A stretch of DNA of 64,000 bases, taken from positions 62,001 to 126,000 of the forward strand of contig JAWKOD010000006.1 in assembly GCA_041391385.1 (NCBI GenBank), read 5' to 3'. The position numbers and the translations under genes were made by a program. Source of the DNA: CANIGN01 sp041391385. Lineage in GTDB: Bacteria > Bdellovibrionota > UBA2428. Positions 17,925 through 27,098 of this stretch are shown one piece after another (within the stretch, counting starts at the first letter, position 1; each line of letters begins with the position of its first letter). The notes under the pieces are model-generated. The model was not told where the DNA came from, searched no databases, and worked only from the letters and a program-made list of their open reading frames with translations.

Positions 17925-19043
17925 TTAAAAGCGCTTAAGGCTTAAGAATTCCAGACTATTTCGTTGAGTCTTTCCTTGTGCCCAGTCAGCGCATATTTCG
18001 CCCAATACAGGCATAAACTTAAAGCCATGTCCCGAAAGACCTGCCACCACAAACAGATTTTTTAAATCATCGGGCAGGGCATCTACAATAAAGTGCTCAT
18101 CGGGAGTCATTGTGTAGAGACAAGTTTTGGCTTCTACAAAGGATCCAATGCTTGGAATAAGTTCTCGCACATAGTTTTCCATTTGTTGAATTTCATTTTT
18201 TTCAACGTTTCGATTAACGCTTTGGGGAGTGCAGGGCGTGTGGACATTGTGGAAGGCGACTTTCATTTTATTATCGAGCGACGGAAATCCATAAAACCAA
18301 GTTCCGTTGTCACATTCCTTAAAGTATAGAGGCATCTTTGAGGCTTCTTTAGCTGCTTTAAACCAAAACAAGACAACACGTTTTACTTTGAGTGGCAGTT
18401 TTACGTTCAAAAATTCCTTCGAAGCCCAAGGACCCATAGAAAAAATAATTTTTTTAGACAATAGAGGGCCTGCGGAGCTTTGAATTTCGTAATGCTGTTC
18501 TTTTTTCTTCCAACTTAAAATTTGAGTATTTTCTAAAATTGGAACAGAGTTTTTTTTAAGTCTTTGGTGAATGGCCTTAAGTGCTGTGTCTAGCAGTAAG
18601 TAGCCGCCATCGGATTCAAAAAAAACTTCTTCTTTTGAATTCAGATTAAATATCGGATGTTTTTGTGTGAAGTCACTTGCCGAAGATAACTCATGACTTA
18701 ACTGATGTGTCCTTGCACTCTCTAGGCAGCCTTTAATCACGGGGCTTTGAGCTGTGCCAATTACCGCACAGCCTGTTTTAAAGAGCAATTCAGAGCCAAG
18801 TTCTTTTTCCCACTCTTCCCAAAGCTGATAAGAGCGTTGAAGTAGGGGAACGTAATTGGGATCTTCGAAATATGCTTTTCGTATGGCACGTGTGTCGCCA
18901 TGAGTAGAGCCCTGGTCGTGATTGAGTGAAAACTGCTCAATGCCAATGCAGTTTATTTTCCTTTTGCTCATTTCATAAAGTGCACCGCTACCCACAGCGC
19001 CAAGGCCCACAACCGCAACATCGTAAACACAGCCAGCACTCAT
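17925..19043 (-). CDS. monomeric sarcosine oxidase / N-methyltryptophan oxidase-like flavoprotein
   Basis: 372 residues. The dinucleotide-binding GLGAVGSG is at residues 13-20. GSTHGDTRAIRKAYFEDPNYVPL near residue 45-67 is the family's FAD-contact loop. C308 in KTCLYTMTPDEHFIVD corresponds to the cysteine that binds FAD covalently in monomeric sarcosine oxidase, and LSGHGFKF follows. It oxidises N-methyl or secondary amines and makes hydrogen peroxide. The exact substrate (sarcosine, N-methyltryptophan, pipecolate or another) is open. It is a single gene. Confidence 0.85.
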   Translation of the reverse strand: MSAGCVYDVAVVGLGAVGSGALYEMSKRKINCIGIEQFSLNHDQGSTHGDTRAIRKAYFEDPNYVPLLQRSYQLWEEWEKELGSELLFKTGCAVIGTAQSPVIKGCLESARTHQLSHELSSASDFTQKHPIFNLNSKEEVFFESDGGYLLLDTALKAIHQRLKKNSVPILENTQILSWKKKEQHYEIQSSAGPLLSKKIIFSMGPWASKEFLNVKLPLKVKRVVLFWFKAAKEASKMPLYFKECDNGTWFYGFPSLDNKMKVAFHNVHTPCTPQSVNRNVEKNEIQQMENYVRELIPSIGSFVEAKTCLYTMTPDEHFIVDALPDDLKNLFVVAGLSGHGFKFMPVLGEICADWAQGKTQRNSLEFLSLKRF

Positions 19044-19098
19044 GCCCTGTAGTTTAAGAGCAGTGTGCTATGTGCTGCAAGTGAGTGGCTATAAAAGT

Positions 19099-19743
19099 TT
19101 AGAGTTGAATGCTGTCTTGTAGTCCTGCAAGACCATCGGAATTATCTACAACGGTATAGCTGAGTATGCGTGTGATGGGATCCCAACTGAGGTTGCAGTA
19201 GATGACTCCATTCACTTCAGATGCAAGTGAAAAGACATCTATGTCCACGTTCCAAATTTGAAAGCCCGTTGAGCCAATGCCCTGATCGTGCGATCCGTTC
19301 CCTTGATGTCTAAAGGTGAGCCATCCTCGCGATGGGTTTTGTGAATTTGCTATATAGAGGTAGTCGTGATGGCAAGCGGAGTAATTTTCACCCGTCACGC
19401 TGGGACCAACGCTACCCATTGTAAATGCGGCATCGGCTCCGTTCGCTCCGTCAGCGCCATCGTTACCGTTGCTGCCATTGCAGATGTTGTTTTGTGAAAC
19501 TACAAGCTCTTCTTCCTCAAGAAGATTGTTTCTGTTGCTATCTAAAAAAACAATGAGAGTAGTGCCTCCGTTGGGACAGGCAAATGCGTTTGCATTTTCG
19601 GTCTGTATTCCAATGGGTGCGCCGAGCTCAGCTGCGCCTATGCCGCTGCTTTCAACGCGGGTAACGGTATTCTTCCCGCAAGATAATGTTAGGAGTGCCA
19701 AGGCACTTAAAGAAGCGAGTTTAAGAGTATTGATATTATTCAT
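19099..19743 (-). CDS. lipoprotein with DUF7151-like module and short collagen-like stretch
   Basis: 214 residues. The lipobox is LTLSC at residues 18-22. FACPNGG, a D-x-N-x-N-x-L acidic turn (LDSNRNNLLEEEE) and NICNG form a small disulfide/calcium-like module seen repeatedly in surface lipoproteins (DUF7151 pattern, from memory). It is followed by a few G-x-x collagen-like triplets (NGNDGADGANGAD) and a beta-rich C-terminal domain. It is likely displayed on the outer membrane. Confidence 0.7.
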   Translation of the reverse strand: MNNINTLKLASLSALALLTLSCGKNTVTRVESSGIGAAELGAPIGIQTENANAFACPNGGTTLIVFLDSNRNNLLEEEELVVSQNNICNGSNGNDGADGANGADAAFTMGSVGPSVTGENYSACHHDYLYIANSQNPSRGWLTFRHQGNGSHDQGIGSTGFQIWNVDIDVFSLASEVNGVIYCNLSWDPITRILSYTVVDNSDGLAGLQDSIQL

Positions 19744-20087
19744 CGAGCACCTCCAATATAGATAAGACCCTCGAGAGCTGATTGCAGTTAATTTAAAACT
19801 CTTTACATGGATTTATGCTGAGAAACTCAATCTTGAATTAGAATATCTGAAGCCCCTCACCCTCCTGGGCGACAATCGATCGTGAAAATCAAATCAGTTG
19901 CAGTCAGGCACTTAGCGGATGAGATTCCGTATGAGCGGACACAGGGAGCGAGAAGGAAGGTCAGGATCGAAGTGGATACGTAAACTGGAGCCCAGGAGCA
20001 GGATCGAAGTGCCTAGGCATCGTCCGTGCATCACCTACTTCTGAATCCAGCAATTTAATCAAAGCTTCGCTTTAATAAAATTACCGG
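19744..20087. other. non-coding stretch with tRNA-Thr scar
   Basis: No credible open frame. It contains three related short copies of AGGATCGAA followed by G/C-TG (near 19963, 20001 and 20100). The middle copy is part of a longer duplicate of the tRNA-Thr 3' end. The rest shows no recognisable gene, and it may be the eroded remains of an integrated element. Confidence 0.5.
19985..20013 (-). repeat. displaced duplicate of the tRNA-Thr 3' end, with CCA
   Basis: 22 nt at 19987-20008 are identical to 20086-20107, the T-arm and acceptor end of the neighbouring tRNA-Thr, followed by one mismatch and TGCC again. Read on the minus strand the copy ends in TCCA, while the intact tRNA ends in TCCG. This is the pattern left when an element integrates into a tRNA 3' end. 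Confidence 0.75.
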
Positions 20088-20159
<72 letters not shown>

Positions 20160-20231
20160 GCACTCTTTGAATTCGAGCGAGCTTATTTTGTACACAAGCT
20201 TGGGGCAGGGGTCCAGAGAGCATCTGTTTTT

Positions 20232-20843
20232 TTAGCGAGGCCTTTGAAGGTCACGATCAAAGAGAAAAAAGTATAAAAAATAAACACATACGGCAGCCGG
20301 AAAGCCGTCGAGACCGAGGAGTTTGTAGAACCCAATGAGCACGTACACAAGTCCTGTGAAAAGAGAAGGCTCTTAAAGGGGTTTTTGGCTTTGGAGTCTT
20401 TCTTAAGGGGGTTCGGGGGTAAAAGAGCGCTTCACGACTGTGGTAAAAAGTTATAGGAGCCACATCCAGTATTTTGCAAATACGGCTGCGTAGGTTTCGT
20501 GCACTCTGTTGGGAATAAGTTCTGTTCCGTTAAAGGGAACGGTTGCAAATAGCGGTACTGTTTGCCCCATGTGAAAAATTATCGATAATACAAAAAGACC
20601 AAAACCGATCACGGCAAAGGCAGCTTCTTTTTGTGAAACTAAAACTGTCGAGCAGGTAATGATCGCGCCGATAATGAGAAAGTTAGAAAGCCACAAGCTC
20701 CACGCAAGATCCTCGGCGTTCCATTTAAAGAACCACGCCATGGCACACGAAAGTACAAAGAGCACGAGGTTTGTCTTTCGTGTTGCAAAGAATCCCTTTA
20801 GCTCGCCGAGTCCCACGTTTATATTATGACACAAGTCAGTCAT
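20232..20843 (-). pseudogene. frameshifted small membrane protein gene
   Basis: The first 130 codons (20843 to 20451) give a membrane protein with three hydrophobic segments, ending abruptly after KYWMWLL. Continuing with a -1 shift gives FYHSREALFYPRTPLRKT, and returning to the first frame near 20360 gives a fourth hydrophobic segment (TGLVYVLIGFYKLLGLDGFP) that runs to a stop at 20232. So one gene of about 200 codons appears to be broken twice. The hydrophobic pattern resembles DUF6498-type proteins, but I am not sure of that. It may be a real pseudogene or sequence error. Confidence 0.6.
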
Positions 20844-20895
20844 TTTTGACTTTGAATTTGTAAAGATTTAAACAGCTTGCTTGAGGGGTATTTGA

Positions 20896-22161
20896 TTGAA
20901 CAAGTATATTTTAGTTTTTACGTTCCTATTTTCAATTGTTAATTTTTCTTCAACATTACAGGCAACAGAGCTCGATTTAGAAATGAGCGGTCCTGAATAT
21001 ACAAAGTATTTTGACACAGCTGAGTTTAAGTCACGTCCTGATAGAGCAAGTGCAGCTGTGAATAATGTGATTGATCTTGGAAAAAGAAACCTCGATTGGT
21101 TTAAGCTCATCAATTCACAAAGACCTGCTGATCAGCAGTTGCCTTTGTATACTCCCGAGCTTCAATCGGGCATTCCTGTCGAAAGTCCTAAGGCTTATAA
21201 CGAGCAAACTGTGCTTGCTGATTACGACGCTCTTATTGAGGCAATGCCTGAGAGTTATAAAGAAGTTTTGTTGGGTACTGAAGAGTTGCCCGTGGACCAT
21301 CCTTTTGCATCAAACGACGAAGAGTATCTCTTATGGGCGCGCAAAATGGATCGCGTTTATCAATCGGCAAGTCGCTGGAAGATTATGCAGCCAAACTTGT
21401 CATATCTTGCAGCACGTAGCCCACAGGACATACGTGGCTACTATTTTTTGAGTCAAATTGAAGATCTCTCCGCGCAGCTTTTGGCGTGGGCCGATCTCGA
21501 AGCAGGCACGCAATCACAATATGTTGAGTGGTTGGTTTTGCTTTGTCACAATAGTTATGAGCAAAAAGATGCCTGTCGTGCAGAACTTAATGATTCGATT
21601 GCAACGAACACAGTACTTTCTTTTTATGAAAAGTATTTTCCTCAAGCCGAAAAAACCTACAATAGTTTTTTTGCTATCAGAAACGCGCGCTCTGATGCTG
21701 TTTGGACCTCTGTGAATCCATTGCTGACACTTTTTCCGTTTATTAAACCCGAGAGTCTTGAAGTCGAAAAATGGCTTGTCGATAACATTGAAGACGAATG
21801 GCAGTGGGGCGATTGGAAGTTGAAGTTAAACTTTTTAGACGAAAACACGGGGAACGCTCAGCAAACAACACACATAGTTTTTACGCCCGGTGCCACTCCT
21901 CATGTGGATGGTCTAGGTGGAAGTACTATCACGATGGATGCCAATGCACCTCTTCAGGATTACGGAAGTCGTTGGACGATCCGTCATGAGTATGGTCACG
22001 TTTTAGGCTTACCTGATTGCTATATCGAGTTTTACGACACTGATCGTGAGATCATTATTAACTATCAAATCGATTTGGATAACTTAATGTGTAGCCGCAG
22101 AGGGAAGCTTCAGGAGAAGCATTATCTTGAGCTTAAAAAGCATTATTATTCGCAAAACTAA
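20896..22161 (+). CDS. secreted metzincin-like zinc metalloprotease
   Basis: 421 residues, starting at TTG 20896 with GAGGGG 7 nt upstream. A signal peptide ends near residue 24. The zinc site H364-E-Y-G-H368-x-x-G371-x-x-D374 has the metzincin layout with Asp as third ligand (as in snapalysin-type peptidases). DNLMCSR (M398) follows as a candidate Met-turn. The first 300 residues are a helical region of unknown fold. It would be a periplasmic or secreted protease. Confidence 0.75.
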   Translation: MNKYILVFTFLFSIVNFSSTLQATELDLEMSGPEYTKYFDTAEFKSRPDRASAAVNNVIDLGKRNLDWFKLINSQRPADQQLPLYTPELQSGIPVESPKAYNEQTVLADYDALIEAMPESYKEVLLGTEELPVDHPFASNDEEYLLWARKMDRVYQSASRWKIMQPNLSYLAARSPQDIRGYYFLSQIEDLSAQLLAWADLEAGTQSQYVEWLVLLCHNSYEQKDACRAELNDSIATNTVLSFYEKYFPQAEKTYNSFFAIRNARSDAVWTSVNPLLTLFPFIKPESLEVEKWLVDNIEDEWQWGDWKLKLNFLDENTGNAQQTTHIVFTPGATPHVDGLGGSTITMDANAPLQDYGSRWTIRHEYGHVLGLPDCYIEFYDTDREIIINYQIDLDNLMCSRRGKLQEKHYLELKKHYYSQN

Positions 22162-22278
22162 AAGTCTTTATGCAGGAGCGTTAGACACATCGCCATCAAA
22201 AGGTATCGAATCTGTCAGCCTGAGTTGATGGCGTGTCGAGACTGACTTAGTTTTTGCCATTAGAGAAGGGGAAATCTC

Positions 22279-24696
22279 ATGAGGGTTCTTGTATTAACTG
22301 CTGTTCTTTTCGCGCTCAATGCGCAAGCGCAAAGTCTTCTTAGTTCCGAGAGTGTTGCACCCAGTAGTGCTTCACGTTCGGGAAGAGCTGATATTTATTG
22401 GACAGATCATGGGGTGCCTCATATCGAAGCACGTGATTGGTATTCTTTAGGTTACGGAAGTGCCTACGCTGTTGCTCAACAAAACTTTTGCGTTTTAGCC
22501 GATCAGCTTTTAAGAACTCGCTCTGAGAGAGCAAAATATTTTGGTCCTGGCGAGGGCAGTGCAAATATTATTTCTGATGTGGGCACGCTTGCTTTAGGTT
22601 ATGTCCAAGACGCTCACATTCTTTTTGATAAGTTAACTCCGCGAGCACGCGAACTCATTACAGGCTACGCAGCTGGTTACAATCGCTATCTAAGTGAGCA
22701 CACGCCCGATCAGTATCCTCGACCTTGTCGTGGGGCAGAGTGGGCGCAAAAACCCACCACTCCTCAAGAACTCGTTGCCTATTACTTGAGTCTTGCAGAG
22801 CGTGCCAGTGGCCAAGTGCTTATGCCTGCCACCGTGAACGCAGCTCCTCCAACATCTGCTGCAATTCTTGAAAAGAAAAACACGAAAGAACAAAAAAAAG
22901 AAGAAGTGGCATTCGTTCCCACCTTGCCTGCTTTGAATATTCCTCACCTTGATAGCATTCGACTTGGAAGTAACGCATGGTCCATTGGCAAGGAACTTAG
23001 CCAAAGCGGCGGTGGACTTCTCTTGGGCAATCCGCATTTTCCAGCTTATGGAGCGCTTCGTTTTTATCAGTCCCGCATGCGCATCCCTGGGGTTTACGAC
23101 GTGCAAGGCGTGTCGCTTATTGGGAGCCCTTGTATCCAAATTGGATTTAACGACAACTTAGGTTGGACGCACACGGTTTCTAAGTCGCGTCACTTCAGCA
23201 TGTATATGCTTGAGATGAACCCTGAGAATCCACTCGAGTATAAATATGGCAATGGGTTCAGGCCTGTTGTTCAAAAAGACATTCAAATTCAGCTCTTGTT
23301 ACCAAACGGAGTGGTGGTTCCTTACTCACGTCCTGTTTATTTTAGTCATTATGGTCCCATGATTGCGACACCTGAGCTTAAGTGGGATGAGAAAACAGCC
23401 TTCACTTATCGCGATGCGAATAGGCGCAATGTGGAATTCATTGATCAATGGATCGAGATGGGAATGTCGCACAATCTCACGCAGTTTAAGAATTCCTTTA
23501 AAAAATATCGTGGCACTCCTTGGGTGAACACACTTTATTCTGATCGACAGGGCAATGCTTTTTATATTGAAGGAACACCTGTTCCCAAAGTGACACAAGA
23601 AGCGCTTATTGCATGGAAGGCAAATCCTGTAGCTCAGTTTGTTTATCAAAAACTAGGAGCTTTCTTGTTTAGGGGATCAAACCCAATTGACGAATGGCAA
23701 GGGCAGGGGCGCGCTATCGTACCCTACACCGAAGCTCCGCAATTATTGCGCAAAGACTACGTGTCTAATCATAACGATAGTCATTGGGTGATTAACGAAA
23801 ACGAAAAACTTACGGGCTTTTCTCCCATTTATGGACCCGAAAAAACTGAGCTTTCTTATCGCACACGCAACGGCCTTGAGATGTTAAAGCAGATGTCGGG
23901 CAAGGATAAAAAGTTTGATGTGAGTGAGTTAGAGGCTTCGCTTTTTGATAACCGCTCTTATCTTTGGGAAAACGTCGGAAGCGATATTAAAGCGCGTTGT
24001 GCACGTTATTCAGAGCCTGATCTTAAATCCGCCTGCGATAGTTTAACTCTTTGGGATGGGCACTTTAATTTAGACTCTAAGGGCTTCCCGGTCTTTCGTG
24101 AAATGGCGAGCGAGTGGAATTCAAAACTCCACAAAATTGCTTTTAACCCAGAGGATCCGGCCAATACCCCTTCAGGTTTGGTGGCTGAACCCATTAATCG
24201 CGATGATGATTTTAGAAATCTTTTTGTAGCGGCAGTAGAGCGCCTTAAGAAATCTGGAATTTCTTTAGTGGCTTCGTTGTCCGAACTTCAGTTTTTTAGA
24301 CTCCCTGACTTTAATGGCGGCACGGCTGAAAAAATTCCTTATCACGGCGGTCAGCATAAAGATGGCGCGTTTAATGTACAGGACTGGGATGGGGATTCGC
24401 ATCTTACAACCTACAAATATCCTAGCATTTCAAAAGAGGAGAACTTGAATAAGGAGACCTTCCTTACCTCTGATGGCTACGCTATTAATGGCGGAACAAG
24501 TTTTGTGTTGATTGCGGAGTTCACGGCCAAAGGACCTAAGGCGAGAGGCTTACTAACGTACTCTCAATCTTCGGACCCCGATTCTCCGTATTTCTCTGAT
24601 CAAAACCACATGTATGCTGAGAAGAAGCTACGAGACTTCCCGCACTACTGGCGCGACATCGAGTGGCACTATCCCCGACAAACCCTACATTTTTAA
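22279..24696 (+). CDS. penicillin-acylase family (S45) N-acyl hydrolase, PvdQ/AHL-acylase-like
   Basis: 805 residues with a signal peptide (to AQA near 18). The alpha-chain region is followed by a Lys/Glu-rich spacer (residues 196-210) that would be cut out. The autoprocessing nucleophile is S231 in LGSNAWSIG, followed by LLLGNPHFPAYG and IGFNDNLGWTHTVS, typical of Ntn-hydrolases of the PvdQ/aculeacin acylase branch. Such enzymes remove long acyl chains from acyl-homoserine lactones, lipopeptides or siderophore precursors in the periplasm. The substrate cannot be decided from sequence. Confidence 0.88.
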   Translation: MRVLVLTAVLFALNAQAQSLLSSESVAPSSASRSGRADIYWTDHGVPHIEARDWYSLGYGSAYAVAQQNFCVLADQLLRTRSERAKYFGPGEGSANIISDVGTLALGYVQDAHILFDKLTPRARELITGYAAGYNRYLSEHTPDQYPRPCRGAEWAQKPTTPQELVAYYLSLAERASGQVLMPATVNAAPPTSAAILEKKNTKEQKKEEVAFVPTLPALNIPHLDSIRLGSNAWSIGKELSQSGGGLLLGNPHFPAYGALRFYQSRMRIPGVYDVQGVSLIGSPCIQIGFNDNLGWTHTVSKSRHFSMYMLEMNPENPLEYKYGNGFRPVVQKDIQIQLLLPNGVVVPYSRPVYFSHYGPMIATPELKWDEKTAFTYRDANRRNVEFIDQWIEMGMSHNLTQFKNSFKKYRGTPWVNTLYSDRQGNAFYIEGTPVPKVTQEALIAWKANPVAQFVYQKLGAFLFRGSNPIDEWQGQGRAIVPYTEAPQLLRKDYVSNHNDSHWVINENEKLTGFSPIYGPEKTELSYRTRNGLEMLKQMSGKDKKFDVSELEASLFDNRSYLWENVGSDIKARCARYSEPDLKSACDSLTLWDGHFNLDSKGFPVFREMASEWNSKLHKIAFNPEDPANTPSGLVAEPINRDDDFRNLFVAAVERLKKSGISLVASLSELQFFRLPDFNGGTAEKIPYHGGQHKDGAFNVQDWDGDSHLTTYKYPSISKEENLNKETFLTSDGYAINGGTSFVLIAEFTAKGPKARGLLTYSQSSDPDSPYFSDQNHMYAEKKLRDFPHYWRDIEWHYPRQTLHF

Positions 24697-24751
24697 AAGG
24701 TACCTCTAAAAGGTACCTAGTTACTTTTTACCCGCACTGTATACCTTTTTG
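24695..24751. repeat. GGTACC intergenic repeat, copy 1 (terminator-like)
   Basis: AAAAGGTACCT occurs twice (24695, 24708). The 27 nt at 24705-24731 are identical to 53871-53897. A downstream TATACCTTTTT complements the AAAAGGTA arms, so RNA could fold into a hairpin with a T-run, which fits a terminator after the acylase gene. Confidence 0.7.
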
Positions 24752-24809
24752 CAGATTTTTGAGTGAGAGCACTATAGACACCCTAAGGTGAGGCTTTTAA
24801 GTTAGTCTT

Positions 24810-26354
24810 ATGTCTACCGAGAAGCCTCAAACATCAGCGATTAAGCCCACCCGACAAGAAGATTTCCCCGAGTGGTATCAGCAAGTCGTGCGTGCGGCCG
24901 ATATGGCTGAGAACTCTGAGGTTCGCGGCTGCATGGTGATCAAGCCCTGGGGCTTTGGCATTTGGGAGCAGATTCAGGCCCAGATGGACAAGCTCTTTAA
25001 GGATACAGGCCATAAGAATGCCTATTTTCCCTTGCTGATTCCTGTGAGTTATATGGAGCGAGAGGCGTCCCACGTAGAGGGTTTCGCCACAGAGTGTGCC
25101 GTAGTGACTCATCACCGCCTTGAGGCTCAGAAGCAGCCAGATGGCTCTGTAAAAATGCTTCCCGCAGGCGAATTGGCGGAGCCTTATATTATTCGCCCTA
25201 CAAGCGAAACCATCATTGGAGCGGCTTTTGCCCGCTGGGTAAGCTCTTATAGAGATCTACCCTTGCTCATTAATCAGTGGTGCAATGTTATGCGCTGGGA
25301 AATGCGCCCAAGGCTTTTTTTGCGAACAGCAGAATTTCTCTGGCAAGAGGGACACACCGCTCACGAGACTGCTGACGAAGCTCAAAAAGAAGCACTCACA
25401 ATGCTTGGAGTATACGAGAGCTTTATGCGCGATCGCTTAGCGTTGCCCGTTATTGTTGGCGAAAAAACTGAGGCCGAGCGTTTTCCTGGTGCCGTCAATA
25501 CGTATTGTTTAGAGACGATGGTTCAAGATCGCAAAGCCGTGCAAGCAGGCACAAGTCACTTTTTAGGACAGAATTTTGCCAAAGCCTGCGGAATTAAATT
25601 CGAAGGTCGCAAGGGCATACAAGAACATGCTTGGACTACAAGCTGGGGCACGAGCACTCGAATGGTGGGAACCATGGTCATGACCCACGCTGATGATGAT
25701 GGTTTAATTTTGCCTCCTCGCGTAGCGCCTTCACATGTTGTGATTATTCCCGTTGTACCCAAAGAAGACATGCGTTCAATGGTTTTAGCTGCTTGCGAAG
25801 ACTTTGCTTTGCAGCTCAAACAAAAAACATTCTTTGAGCGCAATGTTGAAGTCGAGATAGATAAGCGCGACAAAAATGGGGGCGAAAAAAACTGGGAGTG
25901 GATTAAAAAAGGAATTCCACTTCGTATCGAGATTGGTCCACGCGATATAGAAAAGGGGTCTGTGGCTCTTGCTCGTCGTGATCGCGAGCATCGCAAGAAA
26001 GATTTTATCGCTGTTGCAGAAGCACTCGAGAGTATCCCCCAAATCTTAGAAGACATACAAGCGCAATTACTCAAACGAGCAACGGATCATTCAAATCAAA
26101 AAATGGTAAAGATTATAAATCTTGAGGAGTTTAAAAGGTTTTTTACTCCCAAGAACGAAGCGAAGCCCGAAATCCATGGAGGCTTTGCTCTTTGTCATTG
26201 GGCGGGGAGCAAAGAAGACGAAGCTAAAATCAAGCAGGAGTACAAGGTAACCATTCGCTGTATTCCTTTCGATGAGAGCTTTAACGAAGAGGGCGTTTGC
26301 TTTTTAACGGGCAAGCCCAGCAAAAAGCTTTTAATTTTTGCAAAGTCGTATTGA
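24810..26354 (+). CDS. proS: prolyl-tRNA synthetase (archaeal/eukaryal type, ProS3)
   Basis: 514 residues, class II synthetase. Motif 2 is visible as QWCNVMRWEMRPRLFLRTAEFLWQEGHTAH, and motif 1 includes the GCMVIKPWGFGIWEQ segment. RPTSETI lies near residue 135. There is no bacterial-type INS editing insertion between motifs 2 and 3; instead there is the short archaeal-type arrangement with an anticodon-binding domain from about 310 and a C-terminal domain of about 100 residues ending in SY (FAKSY), as in ProS type 3. It charges tRNA-Pro. It is a single gene. Confidence 0.95.
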   Translation: MSTEKPQTSAIKPTRQEDFPEWYQQVVRAADMAENSEVRGCMVIKPWGFGIWEQIQAQMDKLFKDTGHKNAYFPLLIPVSYMEREASHVEGFATECAVVTHHRLEAQKQPDGSVKMLPAGELAEPYIIRPTSETIIGAAFARWVSSYRDLPLLINQWCNVMRWEMRPRLFLRTAEFLWQEGHTAHETADEAQKEALTMLGVYESFMRDRLALPVIVGEKTEAERFPGAVNTYCLETMVQDRKAVQAGTSHFLGQNFAKACGIKFEGRKGIQEHAWTTSWGTSTRMVGTMVMTHADDDGLILPPRVAPSHVVIIPVVPKEDMRSMVLAACEDFALQLKQKTFFERNVEVEIDKRDKNGGEKNWEWIKKGIPLRIEIGPRDIEKGSVALARRDREHRKKDFIAVAEALESIPQILEDIQAQLLKRATDHSNQKMVKIINLEEFKRFFTPKNEAKPEIHGGFALCHWAGSKEDEAKIKQEYKVTIRCIPFDESFNEEGVCFLTGKPSKKLLIFAKSY

Positions 26355-26414
26355 GTGTAATGAGTAACTTGATTGTGCTTTTAATTGATTAGAATTGTAT
26401 TACAATAAGAAGAT

Positions 26415-27068
26415 ATGCCTAAGAGGACAAGTTACAGATGTGGACTTCTGCTCTTGGGGGCCTTCTATCTTAATCCTACATTAGGGGCTACCGAATTGAA
26501 TCCGAACTGCGGAGCGGCCATACGAGCTGATGAGGGTCTTGCGGCGCTGACTTTACACGATAAAATTGCACTGACTCAATCTAAGTTAGCCGATTGGCTA
26601 AGCCGTAGAAGCAATGGGCTTGTTAGCCGCAAGGAAAGAGAAAAGCCAGATACGCTTTTTATGATCCATTCCGGAATTCCAAGTTTTTTGAGGTCGTATT
26701 CTCCAAAGGGAGTTGTTTTTAGACGTTATTTTTCTTCAAAAGAAACCTTAAGTGCTTTTTTAAAAGATCCTAAGCTAATCGCAGGTGGAACTCCTTATAA
26801 AAAAAGGCCGCTCGATAATAGAGCTAAGCAATTTGAGTCAGATACTTATGAAGATTTGAACGGTATCTTTTTAACCACCCCTACTCAAAAACCTAAAGCT
26901 GTTGGAATGCTTTATGATGTATGGGTTGATATCCGCGTGGATGAATCTGTTGGAATGGCTGTTTTGCCGAGTGATGACAATCAATATACAACTTTTCTTA
27001 TACCGGCGGATCGAGGCTTTGAGTTGCCTGTTACTGAGGTTTTGGGGAGCTCTTTGGACACTCCCTAA
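26415..27068 (+). CDS. exported protein of unknown function
   Basis: 217 residues with a signal peptide ending near GATEL (residue 26). No family recognised. Features are a mid-region FRRYFSSKETLSAFLKDP and a C-terminal beta-rich half (VGMLYDVWVDIRVDESVGMAVLPSDD). A 13-nt palindrome (ATTGTATTACAAT, 26394-26406) lies just upstream of the start and may be an operator or part of the promoter. It converges on the next gene, with stops 30 bp apart. Confidence 0.6.
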   Translation: MPKRTSYRCGLLLLGAFYLNPTLGATELNPNCGAAIRADEGLAALTLHDKIALTQSKLADWLSRRSNGLVSRKEREKPDTLFMIHSGIPSFLRSYSPKGVVFRRYFSSKETLSAFLKDPKLIAGGTPYKKRPLDNRAKQFESDTYEDLNGIFLTTPTQKPKAVGMLYDVWVDIRVDESVGMAVLPSDDNQYTTFLIPADRGFELPVTEVLGSSLDTP

Positions 27069-27098
27069 ATCGAAGTTAAAAGGCTTATTGGTCTTATT

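Noticed and set aside
20257..20463. Separate 68-codon gene on the minus strand
   Set aside because: Its sequence fits as the middle of the broken membrane gene at 20232-20843; no ribosome-binding site of its own is seen.
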